In this document: positions 1-9,262 of the stretch, piece after piece
Layout of the letters: every line of letters begins with the position of its first letter
Numbering within the stretch: position 1 is the first letter of the stretch
Source: Hyphomicrobiaceae bacterium
Lineage (GTDB): Bacteria; Pseudomonadota; Alphaproteobacteria; Rhizobiales; Devosiaceae
Assembly (NCBI GenBank): GCA_020638095.1
Contig: JACKJF010000005.1
Span: 62,001 to 126,000, forward strand
Direction: 5' to 3'
Length of the DNA stretch: 64,000 nucleotides
Program-made: the position numbers and the translations under genes
The notes under the pieces: model-generated
Told to the model about the DNA's origin: nothing
Databases searched by the model: none
What the model saw: only the letters and a program-made list of their open reading frames with translations

Positions 1-457
1 GCGGTCCGCCATGAACGACCGTCGTCACGATCTTGTCCGAGGTTGCATCGGTGATCCTGAGTGAAATCTTGCCGTCGTCGAGGAGCAGGCGGTGACCCAC
101 GGAAACGGCGTCGAATATTTCAGGGTGGGGGAGTTGCACGCGCGTCACGTCGCCAAGGGCGGGATCGCGGTCGAGCACGAATGTTTGTCCGTCGGTCAGT
201 TCGGCGGCGCCGTTGGCAAACATGCCGACCCGGATCTTGGGTCCCTGAAGATCGACCAGAATCCCCAAGGGCCGGCCAAGCTCGGCCTCCACCCGGCGAA
301 TGCGGGCGACGGTTTCGCGCAGAAGGTCGTGGCTCGAATGGCTCATGTTGATGCGGAACACGTTGGCGCCGGCTTCAACCAGACGGCGCACCATGCCGTC
401 ATTGTTGGAGGCGGGACCGAGCGTGGCCAGAATCTTGACGCGGCGGGGAAATTTCAT
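1..457 (-). CDS. pyk: Pyruvate kinase, N-terminal part (3' end outside window)
   Basis: Last step of glycolysis: phosphoenolpyruvate plus ADP to pyruvate plus ATP in the cytosol. About 152 N-terminal residues are present. They begin MKFPRRVKILATLGPAS, the usual opening strand, and continue with RINMSH and the VDLQGPKIRVG block that starts the catalytic barrel and B domain. The gene runs off the left edge, so the B domain is cut and the C-terminal regulatory domain is not visible. Its ATG overlaps the stop of the upstream DUF1036 gene by 3 bases in an ATGA arrangement, so the two are translationally coupled. The identification is secure from the conserved N-terminal motifs. Confidence 0.95.
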   Translation of the reverse strand, partial: MKFPRRVKILATLGPASNNDGMVRRLVEAGANVFRINMSHSSHDLLRETVARIRRVEAELGRPLGILVDLQGPKIRVGMFANGAAELTDGQTFVLDRDPALGDVTRVQLPHPEIFDAVSVGHRLLLDDGKISLRITDATSDKIVTTVVHGGP

Positions 458-1044
458 TGCATGTTCTCATCACTTTCGCCGGTATCGGGTGGAAGATCGC
501 CCTCCGGCGGTACGTCGAGTTCGGTTGGCGCACCGGCTCCGGGCGGCACGTCGCCTCCGGGCGCCAGGCCTCCTGGCGCGTTGGCGTCGGTCAGCTGAAA
601 GGTCCAGCTGGTGTTTTCGCCGCCATTCTCGCCCTTTTCGCCCGTGTCGGCCTCGAAGAATCCGGTGCGCTCGTAGCCGCGCGCCAGGCAGTCTTCTACA
701 CCGATAATTGTGAAGCTTTCATTCTGGGTGCACATGAAGGCCGTGCCTTCCCAGGTGCCGCCGCCGATATCGTCCACTGCGTAGAGATAATAGTAGCGCC
801 GCTGCAAGTCACCGAGCACCACTACGGCGCAGTCATCGGGGTTGGCGATCCACCAACCCTCCGACTGCCAGCCACGTTCGGACTTGTATCCGAGCGCAAC
901 CGAAACCGGGTTGGCGGTCTGGTTGCAGACGCGCAGATCGGCGCGCGCGGGCAGGGTTGCCAGCAGCATGAACACCAGCGCCGCAAGAATGGGCGCGATG
1001 GCCGCACCGGTGCGGAACGCGTTCGGGAAGCGAAGCTGGGTCAT
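454..1044 (-). CDS. DUF1036 family secreted protein
   Basis: A 196-residue protein with an N-terminal hydrophobic signal segment (residues 13-35, ending LPARA) followed by the DUF1036 domain, seen in the run DLRVCNQTANPVSVALGY, the WWIANPDDC block and four spaced cysteines. The tail from about residue 150 is rich in proline, glycine and acidic residues and looks disordered. The function of DUF1036 is unknown; the signal and cysteines suggest an exported, perhaps disulfide-bonded, periplasmic protein. It lies directly upstream of pyruvate kinase with overlapping stop and start, an arrangement known in Rhizobiales. The start ATG has a purine-rich GGAACGAAA just upstream. Confidence 0.85.
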   Translation of the reverse strand: MTQLRFPNAFRTGAAIAPILAALVFMLLATLPARADLRVCNQTANPVSVALGYKSERGWQSEGWWIANPDDCAVVVLGDLQRRYYYLYAVDDIGGGTWEGTAFMCTQNESFTIIGVEDCLARGYERTGFFEADTGEKGENGGENTSWTFQLTDANAPGGLAPGGDVPPGAGAPTELDVPPEGDLPPDTGESDENMQ

Positions 1045-1230
1045 TTTCGTTCCGTGTCATGCGCAAGCAGGCCCATTAAGTCAATGGGCCTGACCGAATG
1101 GCTCGTTTGCTAGCCATGCATTGCGTCCAAGGTTGGGCGGTCGCTTGCCGGGGATAAGTCGGCGCCGGGCCTTGCCAGAGCGAGACCGCTGGGGTTGAAC
1201 GTGCCAGTTGCATCAGGCGGAGTAGCGGTC

Positions 1231-1497
1231 ATGGCGAGCGGCGGAATGGCACCGAACCAGCTCAAGGCGTTCATTGAACGAATCGAGCGGCTGGAAGAGG
1301 AAAAGAAGGCGATCGCCGACGATATCCGCGAGGTCTATGCCGAGGCCAAGGGCAACGGATTCGACACGAAGGTGATGCGCCAGGTCGTCAAGATCCGCAA
1401 GCAGGACACCAACGAGCGGCTCGAACGGGAAGCCATTCTCGATACCTACCTTCACGCGCTCGGCATGGCCGCGCAGATGGCCGCTGACAGCGAATAG
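1231..1497 (+). CDS. gapR: GapR/DUF2312 family nucleoid-associated DNA-binding protein
   Basis: An 88-residue helical protein of the DUF2312 family. The Caulobacter member, GapR, binds AT-rich and overtwisted DNA ahead of replication forks and helps topoisomerases. Family motifs are the coiled-coil [25 protein letters not shown], and the basic VVKIRKQD followed by [10 protein letters not shown] chose the ATG at 1231 because AGGCGGAG lies about 8 bases upstream and the product then matches the family length; an in-frame TTG at 1195 would add 12 residues. It is convergent with the MFS gene, whose stop codon touches its own stop without any intergenic base. Confidence 0.9.
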   Translation: MASGGMAPNQLKAFIERIERLEEEKKAIADDIREVYAEAKGNGFDTKVMRQVVKIRKQDTNERLEREAILDTYLHALGMAAQMAADSE

Positions 1498-2748
1498 TCA
1501 TTCGCCGGCTTCGGGCTCGGCAGTTTCCGGACGTTCGGCAAAGGCGCGAAAGCTCCTGACCGTCAACGGCATCATGGTGGTGGCAAGGTAGGCGATCCCG
1601 CAAACGGCGAAGGCGTTGGAAAGGCCGATGCCGGCGATCAAGGCGCCGGCCACAAGGCCGCCGAACGGCATCGTCACCCAGGTCAGGGCGGTGACGAGCG
1701 AACTCACACGTCCGACCAGTCTTTCCGGAATGCGCTCGAAAATGACGGCGCCGAGGATCGGGTTGAGAAAGCCCGAGGCGAAGCCCGCGATGGCGGCGAT
1801 GCCGAAGATGCTCCAAAGCGGTGCGCCCAGCACGAAGACAAGAAAGCGTGGAAAGCCTGCGATGAGGAAGGCGAGGGTGTAGACCGTCAGACGCGGCAGC
1901 CGTTCCGCAAGGCCCGTTGCGATGGCCGCTCCTCCGACTGCTGCGGCGGAGAAAGTGCCGAGCAGCAGTCCGAGAACAGCCGGCCCGTAGCCCGTGACGT
2001 TGGCCCAGACCGGCAGGAGTACGGTCACATATCCCTGATCGAGAAGGTTGGTCGCCGCAACCATGAGAACAATGCCGACCAGAACCGCATCGCGGATCAT
2101 AAACTGCCAGCCGGTCAGGAAGTCAGCGAGATAACTGCCGCGCGTACTGTCGGCCTGTTCCGGTAGCGACGGTCGCGGAGCGGCAATCAGAAGCCAGACG
2201 ATCAGCGCCGAGCCAAAGAAGGTTGCCGCATTGACGAGGAGTGCGGCGGCGGGTCCGATCAGAGCGACGAGTGCGCCGGCAACGGCCGCGCCGATGGCGC
2301 CGGCGAGGCGCTCGATTGTCGCCATGACGCCGGTCACCAGTTCGAGCGGCAGGTTCCCGGCCTTGGCAACGTAGGGGATGAGAGATTGCTTGGCGGCATC
2401 GGCGGGACCGCGCAAGGCTCCCATCAGGGCGACCAGCGGCGCGAGCGCATAGAGGCCAAGCCAGCCGCCAAGCTGTAAGGCCGGAATCGCGGCGACAGCG
2501 AGCAGCGAGCCGAGGTCGCCGAAGGCGGCGACCCGGCGGGCACCCAGCCGGTCGATCAGCGGTCCGCCGAGCGCCTTGGCGACGACATAGGGCAGCATTT
2601 CGGCAAAGACCACGATGCCGGTTGCCATGGGGTCGCCGGTGGTCGTCAGAACCAGCCATGGAATGGCAATCATCGACAGGCGCGTACCCGATAGCGAGAG
2701 CGTTTCGGCCAGAACAAGCGCGAGGAAGGATCGGCGCGGCGTGGTCAT
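1498..2748 (-). CDS. MFS transporter, probable drug or metabolite exporter
   Basis: A 416-residue inner-membrane protein with about 12 hydrophobic segments. The major-facilitator pattern is visible after TM2, where GGPLIDRLGARRVAAFGD is the MFS loop signature. The overall shape resembles the EntS/MFS_3 type of exporters. Its ATG overlaps by 4 bases the stop of an ArsR-type regulator gene just upstream, so the two are co-transcribed and translationally coupled, which is typical of a regulator controlling its own exporter. The substrate cannot be deduced. The gene ends against gapR with no spacer, so transcripts of the two probably overlap at their 3' ends. Confidence 0.85.
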   Translation of the reverse strand: MTTPRRSFLALVLAETLSLSGTRLSMIAIPWLVLTTTGDPMATGIVVFAEMLPYVVAKALGGPLIDRLGARRVAAFGDLGSLLAVAAIPALQLGGWLGLYALAPLVALMGALRGPADAAKQSLIPYVAKAGNLPLELVTGVMATIERLAGAIGAAVAGALVALIGPAAALLVNAATFFGSALIVWLLIAAPRPSLPEQADSTRGSYLADFLTGWQFMIRDAVLVGIVLMVAATNLLDQGYVTVLLPVWANVTGYGPAVLGLLLGTFSAAAVGGAAIATGLAERLPRLTVYTLAFLIAGFPRFLVFVLGAPLWSIFGIAAIAGFASGFLNPILGAVIFERIPERLVGRVSSLVTALTWVTMPFGGLVAGALIAGIGLSNAFAVCGIAYLATTMMPLTVRSFRAFAERPETAEPEAGE

Positions 2749-3377
2749 TCTTGCGCTTCCGGTCCGGGCGCAATGACCAGTTCCTGGAACGGAAAGGCAT
2801 GCAGCAGGATGGTGAAACGCTTTTTGCCCCGATCGGCTTCATGTTCGGACGGCGGCGACTTGCGCATCTCTTCCATCAGGAGATTTTCGAGTTTGCCGAT
2901 CAGAGTCTCGGCGTCGGCGGCGGTGAGGGAGAACAGGTAGTCACTCGCGGTCGAAGCCCGGCGCCACTCGGTGGGCAGGGCGCGATAGGTTTCGAGGGCG
3001 CTCTGCATTTGGCGCGCATGGGACGAAATGATTGCCTGGGTCATCGCCAGACCGGCTTCGAGATCGTCACCCGAAAGTTCGGCATTGTCGTATTGCGTCA
3101 TGTCATGGGCCGCGCGCCACCAACGGTCGCGGCGGTCACCAAGGTCCTCGGCGGTTTCGATGAAGCCGAAGCGGGCCAGCTGTCGAAGGTGATAGGAGGT
3201 CGAGCCGGAACTCAGGCCCATGCGCCGGGCAATCATTGTCGCCGTTGCCGGCCCTTCGATGCGCAGCAGGCCGAGCATTCTCAGCCTTTCAGGATGCACG
3301 AGTGCCTTCAGGGCGGTCGGGTCGGGAGCGATCCGCGATATTTCGCGCTGAATGCCGGTTTTGCGGGAGCGGGGCAT
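2745..3377 (-). CDS. ArsR-type winged-helix transcriptional regulator
   Basis: A 210-residue protein. Residues about 20-95 form an ArsR-like winged helix-turn-helix: LKALVHPERLRMLGLL, the recognition helix around GSTSYHLRQLARFGFIE, then a basic wing DRRDRWWRA. The C-terminal 110 residues are helical and probably form a dimerisation or ligand domain; the cysteine metal sites of classical ArsR are absent. A strong GGAGG lies 5 bases before the ATG. The 34-bp palindrome 33 bases upstream of the start is the obvious operator, implying autoregulation and control of the overlapping MFS gene. The inducer is unknown. Confidence 0.87.
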   Translation of the reverse strand: MPRSRKTGIQREISRIAPDPTALKALVHPERLRMLGLLRIEGPATATMIARRMGLSSGSTSYHLRQLARFGFIETAEDLGDRRDRWWRAAHDMTQYDNAELSGDDLEAGLAMTQAIISSHARQMQSALETYRALPTEWRRASTASDYLFSLTAADAETLIGKLENLLMEEMRKSPPSEHEADRGKKRFTILLHAFPFQELVIAPGPEAQE

Positions 3378-3409
3378 GGCGCCTCCTTCACGTCATCCCA
3401 GCATTAACA

Positions 3410-3443
3410 TTGCAAAGAATATTTTGCAAAATATTCTTTGCAA
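3410..3443. promoter_or_regulatory. 34-bp perfect palindrome, probable operator of the ArsR-MFS pair
   Basis: Every base pairs with its partner across the dyad: 17-bp arms reading TTGCAAAGAATATTTTG and its exact complement. The heptamer TTGCAAA or its complement occurs at both ends and again across the centre. It lies 33 bases upstream of the regulator start codon in an AT-rich patch within otherwise GC-rich DNA. This is what an operator for two regulator dimers would look like; the binding itself is inferred. Confidence 0.75.
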
Positions 3444-3568
3444 AGTGATTTCGGGCCGTGTGCCTGTTCGAGAGGAGCGAGTTGGTACGGAACCCCAGTC
3501 ACGCCGCGCCACGGGGCCGGCAGGCGATTGGGAAACGAATGCGGGAGAGCGGAGGCCGGCTTGGAGGC

Positions 3569-5509
3569 TCAGGCGGGGTCGGCGTCGCGGGCCGCGCGAG
3601 GCAGGGCCTTCTGGCTATGTGCCAGGGCGTCGCGCACCGTCTTGACGATGCCGGCGCGGTCGAGACCGGCTTCGGCATATTGTTCGGACTGGCTCGCCTG
3701 TTCGTAGTTCTCGTCGGGAAGGTGCAGGGTGCGGAAGATCAGGCCGTGGTCAAAGGCGCCCATGTTGGCCAGAAAGTCGGCGACAAAGGCGCCGAACCCG
3801 CCAACTGCGCCTTCTTCGACGGTGATCAGCACGTCGTGGGTGCGGGCAAGGTCAGCGATGAGATCGTTGTCGAGCGGCTTGGCGAAGCGGGCGTCGGCGA
3901 CCGTCGGTGTCAGGCCCTGGGCCTGCAGCATCTCCGCCGCGGCGACGCATTCGGCAAGGCGGGTGCCGTAGTTGAGGATCGCGATGGTCGACCCGTTGCG
4001 GACAATGCGGCCCTTGCCGATCGGCAGGACCTCGCCCTTTGCCGGCATGTCGACCCCGACACCGTCGCCGCGCGGAAAGCGGAAGGCGATGGGTCCCATA
4101 TCATAGGCGGCAGCGGTTGCGACCATATGGACGAGTTCGGCTTCGTCGGCGGGCGCCATCAGCACCATGTTGGGCAGGGTGCCGAGATAGGCGGTGTCGA
4201 ATCCGCCGACATGGGTCGCACCATCCGCGCCGACATAGCCTGCCCGGTCGATGGCGAAGCGCACCGGCAGGTTCTGCAAGGCGACATCGTGAACGATCTG
4301 ATCGTAGCCGCGCTGCAGGAAGGTCGAATAGATGGCGCAGAACGGCTTCAGGCCTTCGGTCGCGAGGCCCGCCGCGAAGGTAACGGCATGCTGTTCGGCA
4401 ATGCCGACATCGAATGCACGCTCGGGAAAGATTTCAGCGAACTTGTCGAGGCCGGTTCCGGCTGGCATGGCGGCGGTGATCGCCACGATATCGGGATCGC
4501 GTTTGGCTTCGGCGATCAGACTTTTGGCGAACACGGACGTGTAGCTCGGCGCGTTCGATTTGGGCTTTGCCTGCGCGCCGGTAATGACGTTGAAGCGTGA
4601 GACGCCGTGATACTTGTCGGCGGCGCTTTCCGCGGGGTCGTAGCCCTTGCCCTTCTTGGTCACGACATGAACGAGAATCGGGCCCGATTGGGCATCGCGC
4701 ACATTTCGAAGGACAGGCAGCAGATGGTCGAGATTGTGCCCGTCGATCGGGCCGACATAGTAGAACCCCATCTCTTCGAACATCGTACCGCCGGTCAGGA
4801 AGGAACGGGCAAATTCTTCGGTCTTGCGGGCCTTCTCCTTGAAGAAGCGGGGCAGGTGGTCGGCGATCGATTTTGCCTTGTCGCGGAGGCCGCGATAGGC
4901 GGGACCGGAGACGAGCCGCGCCAGATAGGCGCTCATCGCCCCGGTCGGCGGCGCGATCGACATGTCGTTGTCGTTGAGAATGACGATGAGGCGCGCGTCC
5001 ATGGCGCCGGCATTGTTCATCGCTTCATAAGCCATACCCGCAGACATGGCGCCATCGCCGATGACGGCAATGACGTTGCGGTTTTCGCCCTTGAGCGCCG
5101 AGGCGACCGCCATGCCAAGCCCGGCCGAAATTGAGGTCGAGGAATGGCCGGCACCGAACGGGTCATAGTCGCTTTCGGCGCGGCGGGTGAAACCGGAAAG
5201 CCCGTCCTTTTGCCGCAGCGTGCGGATCCGGTCCCGGCGTCCGGTCAGGACCTTGTGCGGATAGGCCTGGTGGCCGACATCCCAGATCAGGCGGTCGTTG
5301 GGCGTGTCGAAAACCGCATGCAGCGCAACGGTCAGCTCAACGACGCCAAGGCCCGCTCCAAGGTGGCCCCCGGTCATCGAAACTGCATCGATGACTTCCG
5401 CGCGCAGTTCGTCGGCAACCTGGCGCAGTTCCGGGTCACTCAGCCGGCGAAGGTCGGATGGCGTCTTGATGCCGTCGAGAAGGGGGGTTTCAGGGGATGA
5501 AATGGCCAC
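3569..5509 (-). CDS. dxs: 1-deoxy-D-xylulose-5-phosphate synthase
   Basis: First and rate-limiting enzyme of the MEP isoprenoid pathway: condenses pyruvate with glyceraldehyde 3-phosphate using thiamine diphosphate. The 646-residue length is typical. Visible are the substrate-histidine region [16 protein letters not shown], the ThDP/Mg motif starting [13 protein letters not shown] and ending NN, the catalytic-glutamate block [14 protein letters not shown], and the C-terminal [10 protein letters not shown] of the transketolase-like fold. It lies alone on the minus strand between the DUF882 gene and the ArsR operon, with 66 bp to the former and 191 bp to the latter. The usual partners xseB and tlyA are not adjacent here. 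Confidence 0.97.
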   Translation of the reverse strand: MAISSPETPLLDGIKTPSDLRRLSDPELRQVADELRAEVIDAVSMTGGHLGAGLGVVELTVALHAVFDTPNDRLIWDVGHQAYPHKVLTGRRDRIRTLRQKDGLSGFTRRAESDYDPFGAGHSSTSISAGLGMAVASALKGENRNVIAVIGDGAMSAGMAYEAMNNAGAMDARLIVILNDNDMSIAPPTGAMSAYLARLVSGPAYRGLRDKAKSIADHLPRFFKEKARKTEEFARSFLTGGTMFEEMGFYYVGPIDGHNLDHLLPVLRNVRDAQSGPILVHVVTKKGKGYDPAESAADKYHGVSRFNVITGAQAKPKSNAPSYTSVFAKSLIAEAKRDPDIVAITAAMPAGTGLDKFAEIFPERAFDVGIAEQHAVTFAAGLATEGLKPFCAIYSTFLQRGYDQIVHDVALQNLPVRFAIDRAGYVGADGATHVGGFDTAYLGTLPNMVLMAPADEAELVHMVATAAAYDMGPIAFRFPRGDGVGVDMPAKGEVLPIGKGRIVRNGSTIAILNYGTRLAECVAAAEMLQAQGLTPTVADARFAKPLDNDLIADLARTHDVLITVEEGAVGGFGAFVADFLANMGAFDHGLIFRTLHLPDENYEQASQSEQYAEAGLDRAGIVKTVRDALAHSQKALPRAARDADPA

Positions 5510-5575
5510 GCCAAGTCCTTGAACGAGAAGTGCCAGAACCTAGCACTTCAATTGGGCATTGCAACCCGCAGATCG

Positions 5576-7213
5576 TCACAGCGCGGTGTGGAAGACCGGC
5601 GCGATGCGGGCGAAATGATTGGCCGGCAGCCAGCCCGGTGCGAGGCTGGTAAAGCGGACGAGGCCTGTGTGCGGGCCAAGTTCGGTCATCGGGCTGAAAT
5701 CGCCCTGATCAGGCTGGAAGAGGACGGCGAACTGGTTGCTGTCGAGGCTGACCGGAGCAACAAAGGCCTGATCGACATGGCCGAGATCCGGCTCTACCAG
5801 CGTCACCCGGCGCGGCTCCACGGCCATCAGGTCATAGCCGGTCTGCTGTTGCAGGGCCGCCGTCTGCAACATTGGCATCAGGTTGCGGTCGGTGTTGCGG
5901 TTGAGTGCTTCAAAGGTCGAGGTAAAGAGGTCGAGCGCCGGCGGCTCGGACTGGTTGACGCCAATATTGGCGGTCGGGCCGAGCGAGGCCGTGGTGATGG
6001 TGCCGCGCAGCAGGATATCAGCGGGATTGACCGTTTCGACACCATTCTGCTGGGCGGCGTCGCGGCGTTCGATCAGCATCTGCAGGGCGCGCTGGGCATC
6101 GGGTTCGGGGTCGCCCGTCGGTGCGTAGGCGGACAGAAGTCCGGCCTCCGGCGCGGGATTGCTCATCAACAGGCGCGCCGCCGGGGCATTGCCGCCGGTC
6201 TCGATGGCGTCGAGCGCGTCGTTAGAAAGCGTCGTCGCGATCGGTGCCGCATTGGGTACGACCTGATCGGTGGTGCGCATGGCGACGAGGATTGCCTGAG
6301 GCATCTCGGCGGGAATGGGCGGTTCGAGCGACTGGCGGAGATCGACGAGATCGGAGCGGCTGGCGGGGACAGGCGGGGCAACCTGAACAGTGGTGACCTG
6401 ACGCTGGACGGGCGCATTGTTGGCGACCTGGATGTCCTGCGATCCGCCGGTCGTGCCGAAGAAGAGATCGAGCAGACCCCGGCCGTTGCCGGTGTTGACC
6501 TGGGTATTGGCGACGCCGTCGATACACGGAACGGAATGGCATTGCTGCCACTGGGCCGCGGCATATTGGCGGCCTGACTGCGAAAGAATGGTGCCATCGG
6601 CGCCAAGGTGCAGCGTCTTGCCGTCGGGGAAGAGCTGACGGAGTTGCGCGGTCGTCATGCGCGGCCAGGCCCGCACGTTGCCGGTATCGAGATGAACGAA
6701 GGGCGAGCCGGAAGTCGGGTAGTAGCCGACACCGCCGACCTGGTGCTTCATCGCGACTTCGCGGAGCTTGCTGAGCGGAATGCCGGGAATGAAGAAATCC
6801 ATCGCCATGCCCATCGTGTGGCGGGAATTCTCGGCGACGCCGCTGCCGGGGCGCGACCGCAGCATTTCGTTGGTTTCTGGCGCGCGGTAGGCCGACACGA
6901 CGTGGATTGGCTCGGTCGCGCCGACCTCCTGATAAACCGACCAGACCAGATCGAAGAGAGCCGGGTCCATCTTGATGGTTTCGTTGCGGCGCCAGTCGCG
7001 AAGGAAATGGTTGAGTTCATTGAGGCCTGCCTGATCGTAGCGGCCGTCGCGGCGGAAGGTGATCTTCGCGGTCTCGCCGGTATGCGTGTAGTAGAGATAA
7101 AGGGTCCGGTCTTCGGCCGAGGCGGGGGCGGCAAAGCCGAAAAGAGCCAGAAGCGCGGCAAGCAGCAAGCTCGCGCGCTGAAGCGGCCCCATGGCTTTGA
7201 TACGTGCCGTCAC
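5576..7213 (-). CDS. DUF882 (YcbK/peptidase M15-like) secreted protein with long C-terminal extension
   Basis: A 545-residue protein. The signal peptide (about residues 8-33, ending ASAED) is followed by the DUF882 domain: VVSAYRAPETNEML, SRHTMGMAMDF with the His/Asp zinc ligands, and GVGYYP...FVHLDTG with the third histidine. This is the LAS-type metallopeptidase fold of YcbK, thought to cleave peptidoglycan cross-bridges. The roughly 320 residues after residue 220 are rich in Pro, Ala, Thr and Gln with no domain I recognise. The start is a GTG at 7213 preceded by a GGGA; an ATG seven codons inside is an alternative. The next gene upstream is an L,D-transpeptidase, so both act on the cell wall. 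Confidence 0.85.
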   Translation of the reverse strand: MTARIKAMGPLQRASLLLAALLALFGFAAPASAEDRTLYLYYTHTGETAKITFRRDGRYDQAGLNELNHFLRDWRRNETIKMDPALFDLVWSVYQEVGATEPIHVVSAYRAPETNEMLRSRPGSGVAENSRHTMGMAMDFFIPGIPLSKLREVAMKHQVGGVGYYPTSGSPFVHLDTGNVRAWPRMTTAQLRQLFPDGKTLHLGADGTILSQSGRQYAAAQWQQCHSVPCIDGVANTQVNTGNGRGLLDLFFGTTGGSQDIQVANNAPVQRQVTTVQVAPPVPASRSDLVDLRQSLEPPIPAEMPQAILVAMRTTDQVVPNAAPIATTLSNDALDAIETGGNAPAARLLMSNPAPEAGLLSAYAPTGDPEPDAQRALQMLIERRDAAQQNGVETVNPADILLRGTITTASLGPTANIGVNQSEPPALDLFTSTFEALNRNTDRNLMPMLQTAALQQQTGYDLMAVEPRRVTLVEPDLGHVDQAFVAPVSLDSNQFAVLFQPDQGDFSPMTELGPHTGLVRFTSLAPGWLPANHFARIAPVFHTAL

Positions 7214-7430
7214 CCTAATGGTCCCGATGCTTGCCAGAAACTGGCATATAACACCTTAGAATAGGCTGCATCAGATGAGAAACTGTTAACACTAACAGAG
7301 TTCTAACGCCCCAATGCTCACGCTTTATCGGAGATAGGCGTCAATAGAGGCCAAAGCAAGGCGCGAGCAGGCTTCGCGACGGCCCCGAAGGCCGCGACAT
7401 CGCGTCACCCGCCGCCGGAAATGGGGTCGA

Positions 7431-9089
7431 TCAGGCGTCCGCGTCGAGCAGCCGGATCAGCCTGGCGTTGTGCCCATAAATGTCAGGGAAGGACTGAACA
7501 TTGCCGTTCTCGTCCACCCAGAGGGTGAAATAGGCGAGGTGCACCGGCACATGGTTTTCGAGATTGTTCCAGCGCTCGCTCGATCCGCGTTCGCTTTCAA
7601 GCGCGGCGAGGGTCAGCACCGGCTCGTGGGCGAGTAGCGCATCGGCGAAATCCATCGGGTTCTGCACGCGCACGCAGCCATGGCTGAAGGCGCGGCTCGA
7701 CCGCGAGAACAGCGACTTGGAGGGCGTGTCGTGCAGATAGACGTCGTGGCTGTTGGGGAAAAGGAATTTGACCTGCCCCAGGGCATTGGCGCCGCCCGGC
7801 TTCTGGCGAATGCGGAAATTGTTGATCGAGGTGGTCGACCAGTCGACCGCCGAGGCGTTGATGACCCGGCCGCCCGACAGAAGTTCCATATTGTGCGAGG
7901 AAATGTAGCCGGGGTTCGACTGCAGGATCGGCGCGATCTCGTTGGAGGCGATCGATGGCGGCACGTTCCAGTAGGGGTTCATGACGATGTGTTCGATCTC
8001 ATCGTTGAAGATCGGCGTCTGGTGGGTCGTCTGGCCGACAACGACGCGGGTCGTGTAGGCGACCTCGCCCTTGTCGTAGATATAGAGCCGGAATTCGGGG
8101 ATGTTGACGAAGACGTTGAACTCGCCGAGGTCGCGCGGCATCCAGCGCCAGCGTTCCATGTTGGCGACAATATCGGCGATCGGCACCGCGCCACCGCCGT
8201 TGAAGGCGGCAACGGTTGCCGGCCCGATGACGCCGTCGACGGTCAGGCCGCGCTGTTCCTGGAAACTCTCAACGGCCGCGACAAGCGCGTCATCGTAAAG
8301 GACCGAGTCCTCGACAGGTTCGAGTTCGAGCCGTTCGCGAAGCAACGGCACGCGGTCGTCGCTCATGCCGGGCTTCAAAAGCGGACCAGAGGGGATCGAC
8401 ACGACCTTCTCGATGGTGCCGGCATAGTGCTGGGCGAGGAGCTTCTTGAGCGCGAGGAATTCGGGACCGTTGGGTGAAAGGTCCCGGAGCATCTGGTCCG
8501 GCGTATCTGAGGCAGCAAGATCGAGAAGGAAGGATGCACCATCGATCTGAGGCGCGCGGATGTCGATATTGGCCGAAACCGATGCCGGACGGACGCGGCC
8601 GCCATAGGCGTTCTGCGCGTATTTGATCGCGGCGGCGGAAAAGGCGGTTTCAAGCCGCGCGACCGCTTCGGGATCTGACATGTCGGCATCGAGCGACAGA
8701 TCGGCGGTCAGATAATCGTCGGGGCGCAGGCCCTCGAGATAGGAGTCCTTGAAGACGTCGATGATCTTTTCAGCGTTGGGCGAAAAGGCAACCTTGCCGT
8801 CGGCGCCGGTCGTCAGCCAGAGCGGCTCGAAATGCCGGCCACCGTAAAAGAAATAGAGTTTCTGCGCCTGCTCATAGGCGGTCGATTCCGGGTTAGCGGC
8901 GGCATAGGCTTCGGCCAGACCCTTCTTGATGCTGAGCGCGAGCGGGTTGAGCGGCGGGGCGATGACGACGCGTTCGGCCTCGACACCATCGATCGTGACC
9001 TTTTCCTGCGCCGCGGCCGGGTGGGCCAGAAGGGCCAGACCGATCAGAGCCGGCGCGACTGCCGAAAGGAATTTGCCGGAAAGCGTCAT
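7431..9089 (-). CDS. L,D-transpeptidase (YcbB-like)
   Basis: Periplasmic enzyme predicted to make 3-3 cross-links in peptidoglycan. About 552 residues from the ATG at 9089, which gives a clean signal peptide ending HPAAAQ; a TTG six codons upstream is possible but adds charged residues before it. Order: signal, a scaffold domain, a peptidoglycan-binding domain (MSDDRVPLLRERLELE, then GLTVDGVIGPATVAAFN), then the YkuD catalytic domain with SHGCVRV. The nucleophile is Cys472 and the preceding histidines are intact, so it should be active. The 217-bp gap to the DUF882 gene shows no terminator, so co-transcription is possible. Confidence 0.93.
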   Translation of the reverse strand: MTLSGKFLSAVAPALIGLALLAHPAAAQEKVTIDGVEAERVVIAPPLNPLALSIKKGLAEAYAAANPESTAYEQAQKLYFFYGGRHFEPLWLTTGADGKVAFSPNAEKIIDVFKDSYLEGLRPDDYLTADLSLDADMSDPEAVARLETAFSAAAIKYAQNAYGGRVRPASVSANIDIRAPQIDGASFLLDLAASDTPDQMLRDLSPNGPEFLALKKLLAQHYAGTIEKVVSIPSGPLLKPGMSDDRVPLLRERLELEPVEDSVLYDDALVAAVESFQEQRGLTVDGVIGPATVAAFNGGGAVPIADIVANMERWRWMPRDLGEFNVFVNIPEFRLYIYDKGEVAYTTRVVVGQTTHQTPIFNDEIEHIVMNPYWNVPPSIASNEIAPILQSNPGYISSHNMELLSGGRVINASAVDWSTTSINNFRIRQKPGGANALGQVKFLFPNSHDVYLHDTPSKSLFSRSSRAFSHGCVRVQNPMDFADALLAHEPVLTLAALESERGSSERWNNLENHVPVHLAYFTLWVDENGNVQSFPDIYGHNARLIRLLDADA

Positions 9090-9262
9090 GGTGAAAACCC
9101 GCGTCAAGGGAGAACCTCTGTCAAAAGCAAAAGGCCGGCAAAACCCTCTACCGGCGCTTCGTCCGCAATACTTCCTCGAAAATAGTGAAATTTGGCTGAT
9201 TTGCCCATGACATTTTCGTGAACGCGGCGCGCAAAGCGCCGATTTTCGGCACCTTGTGGCCG

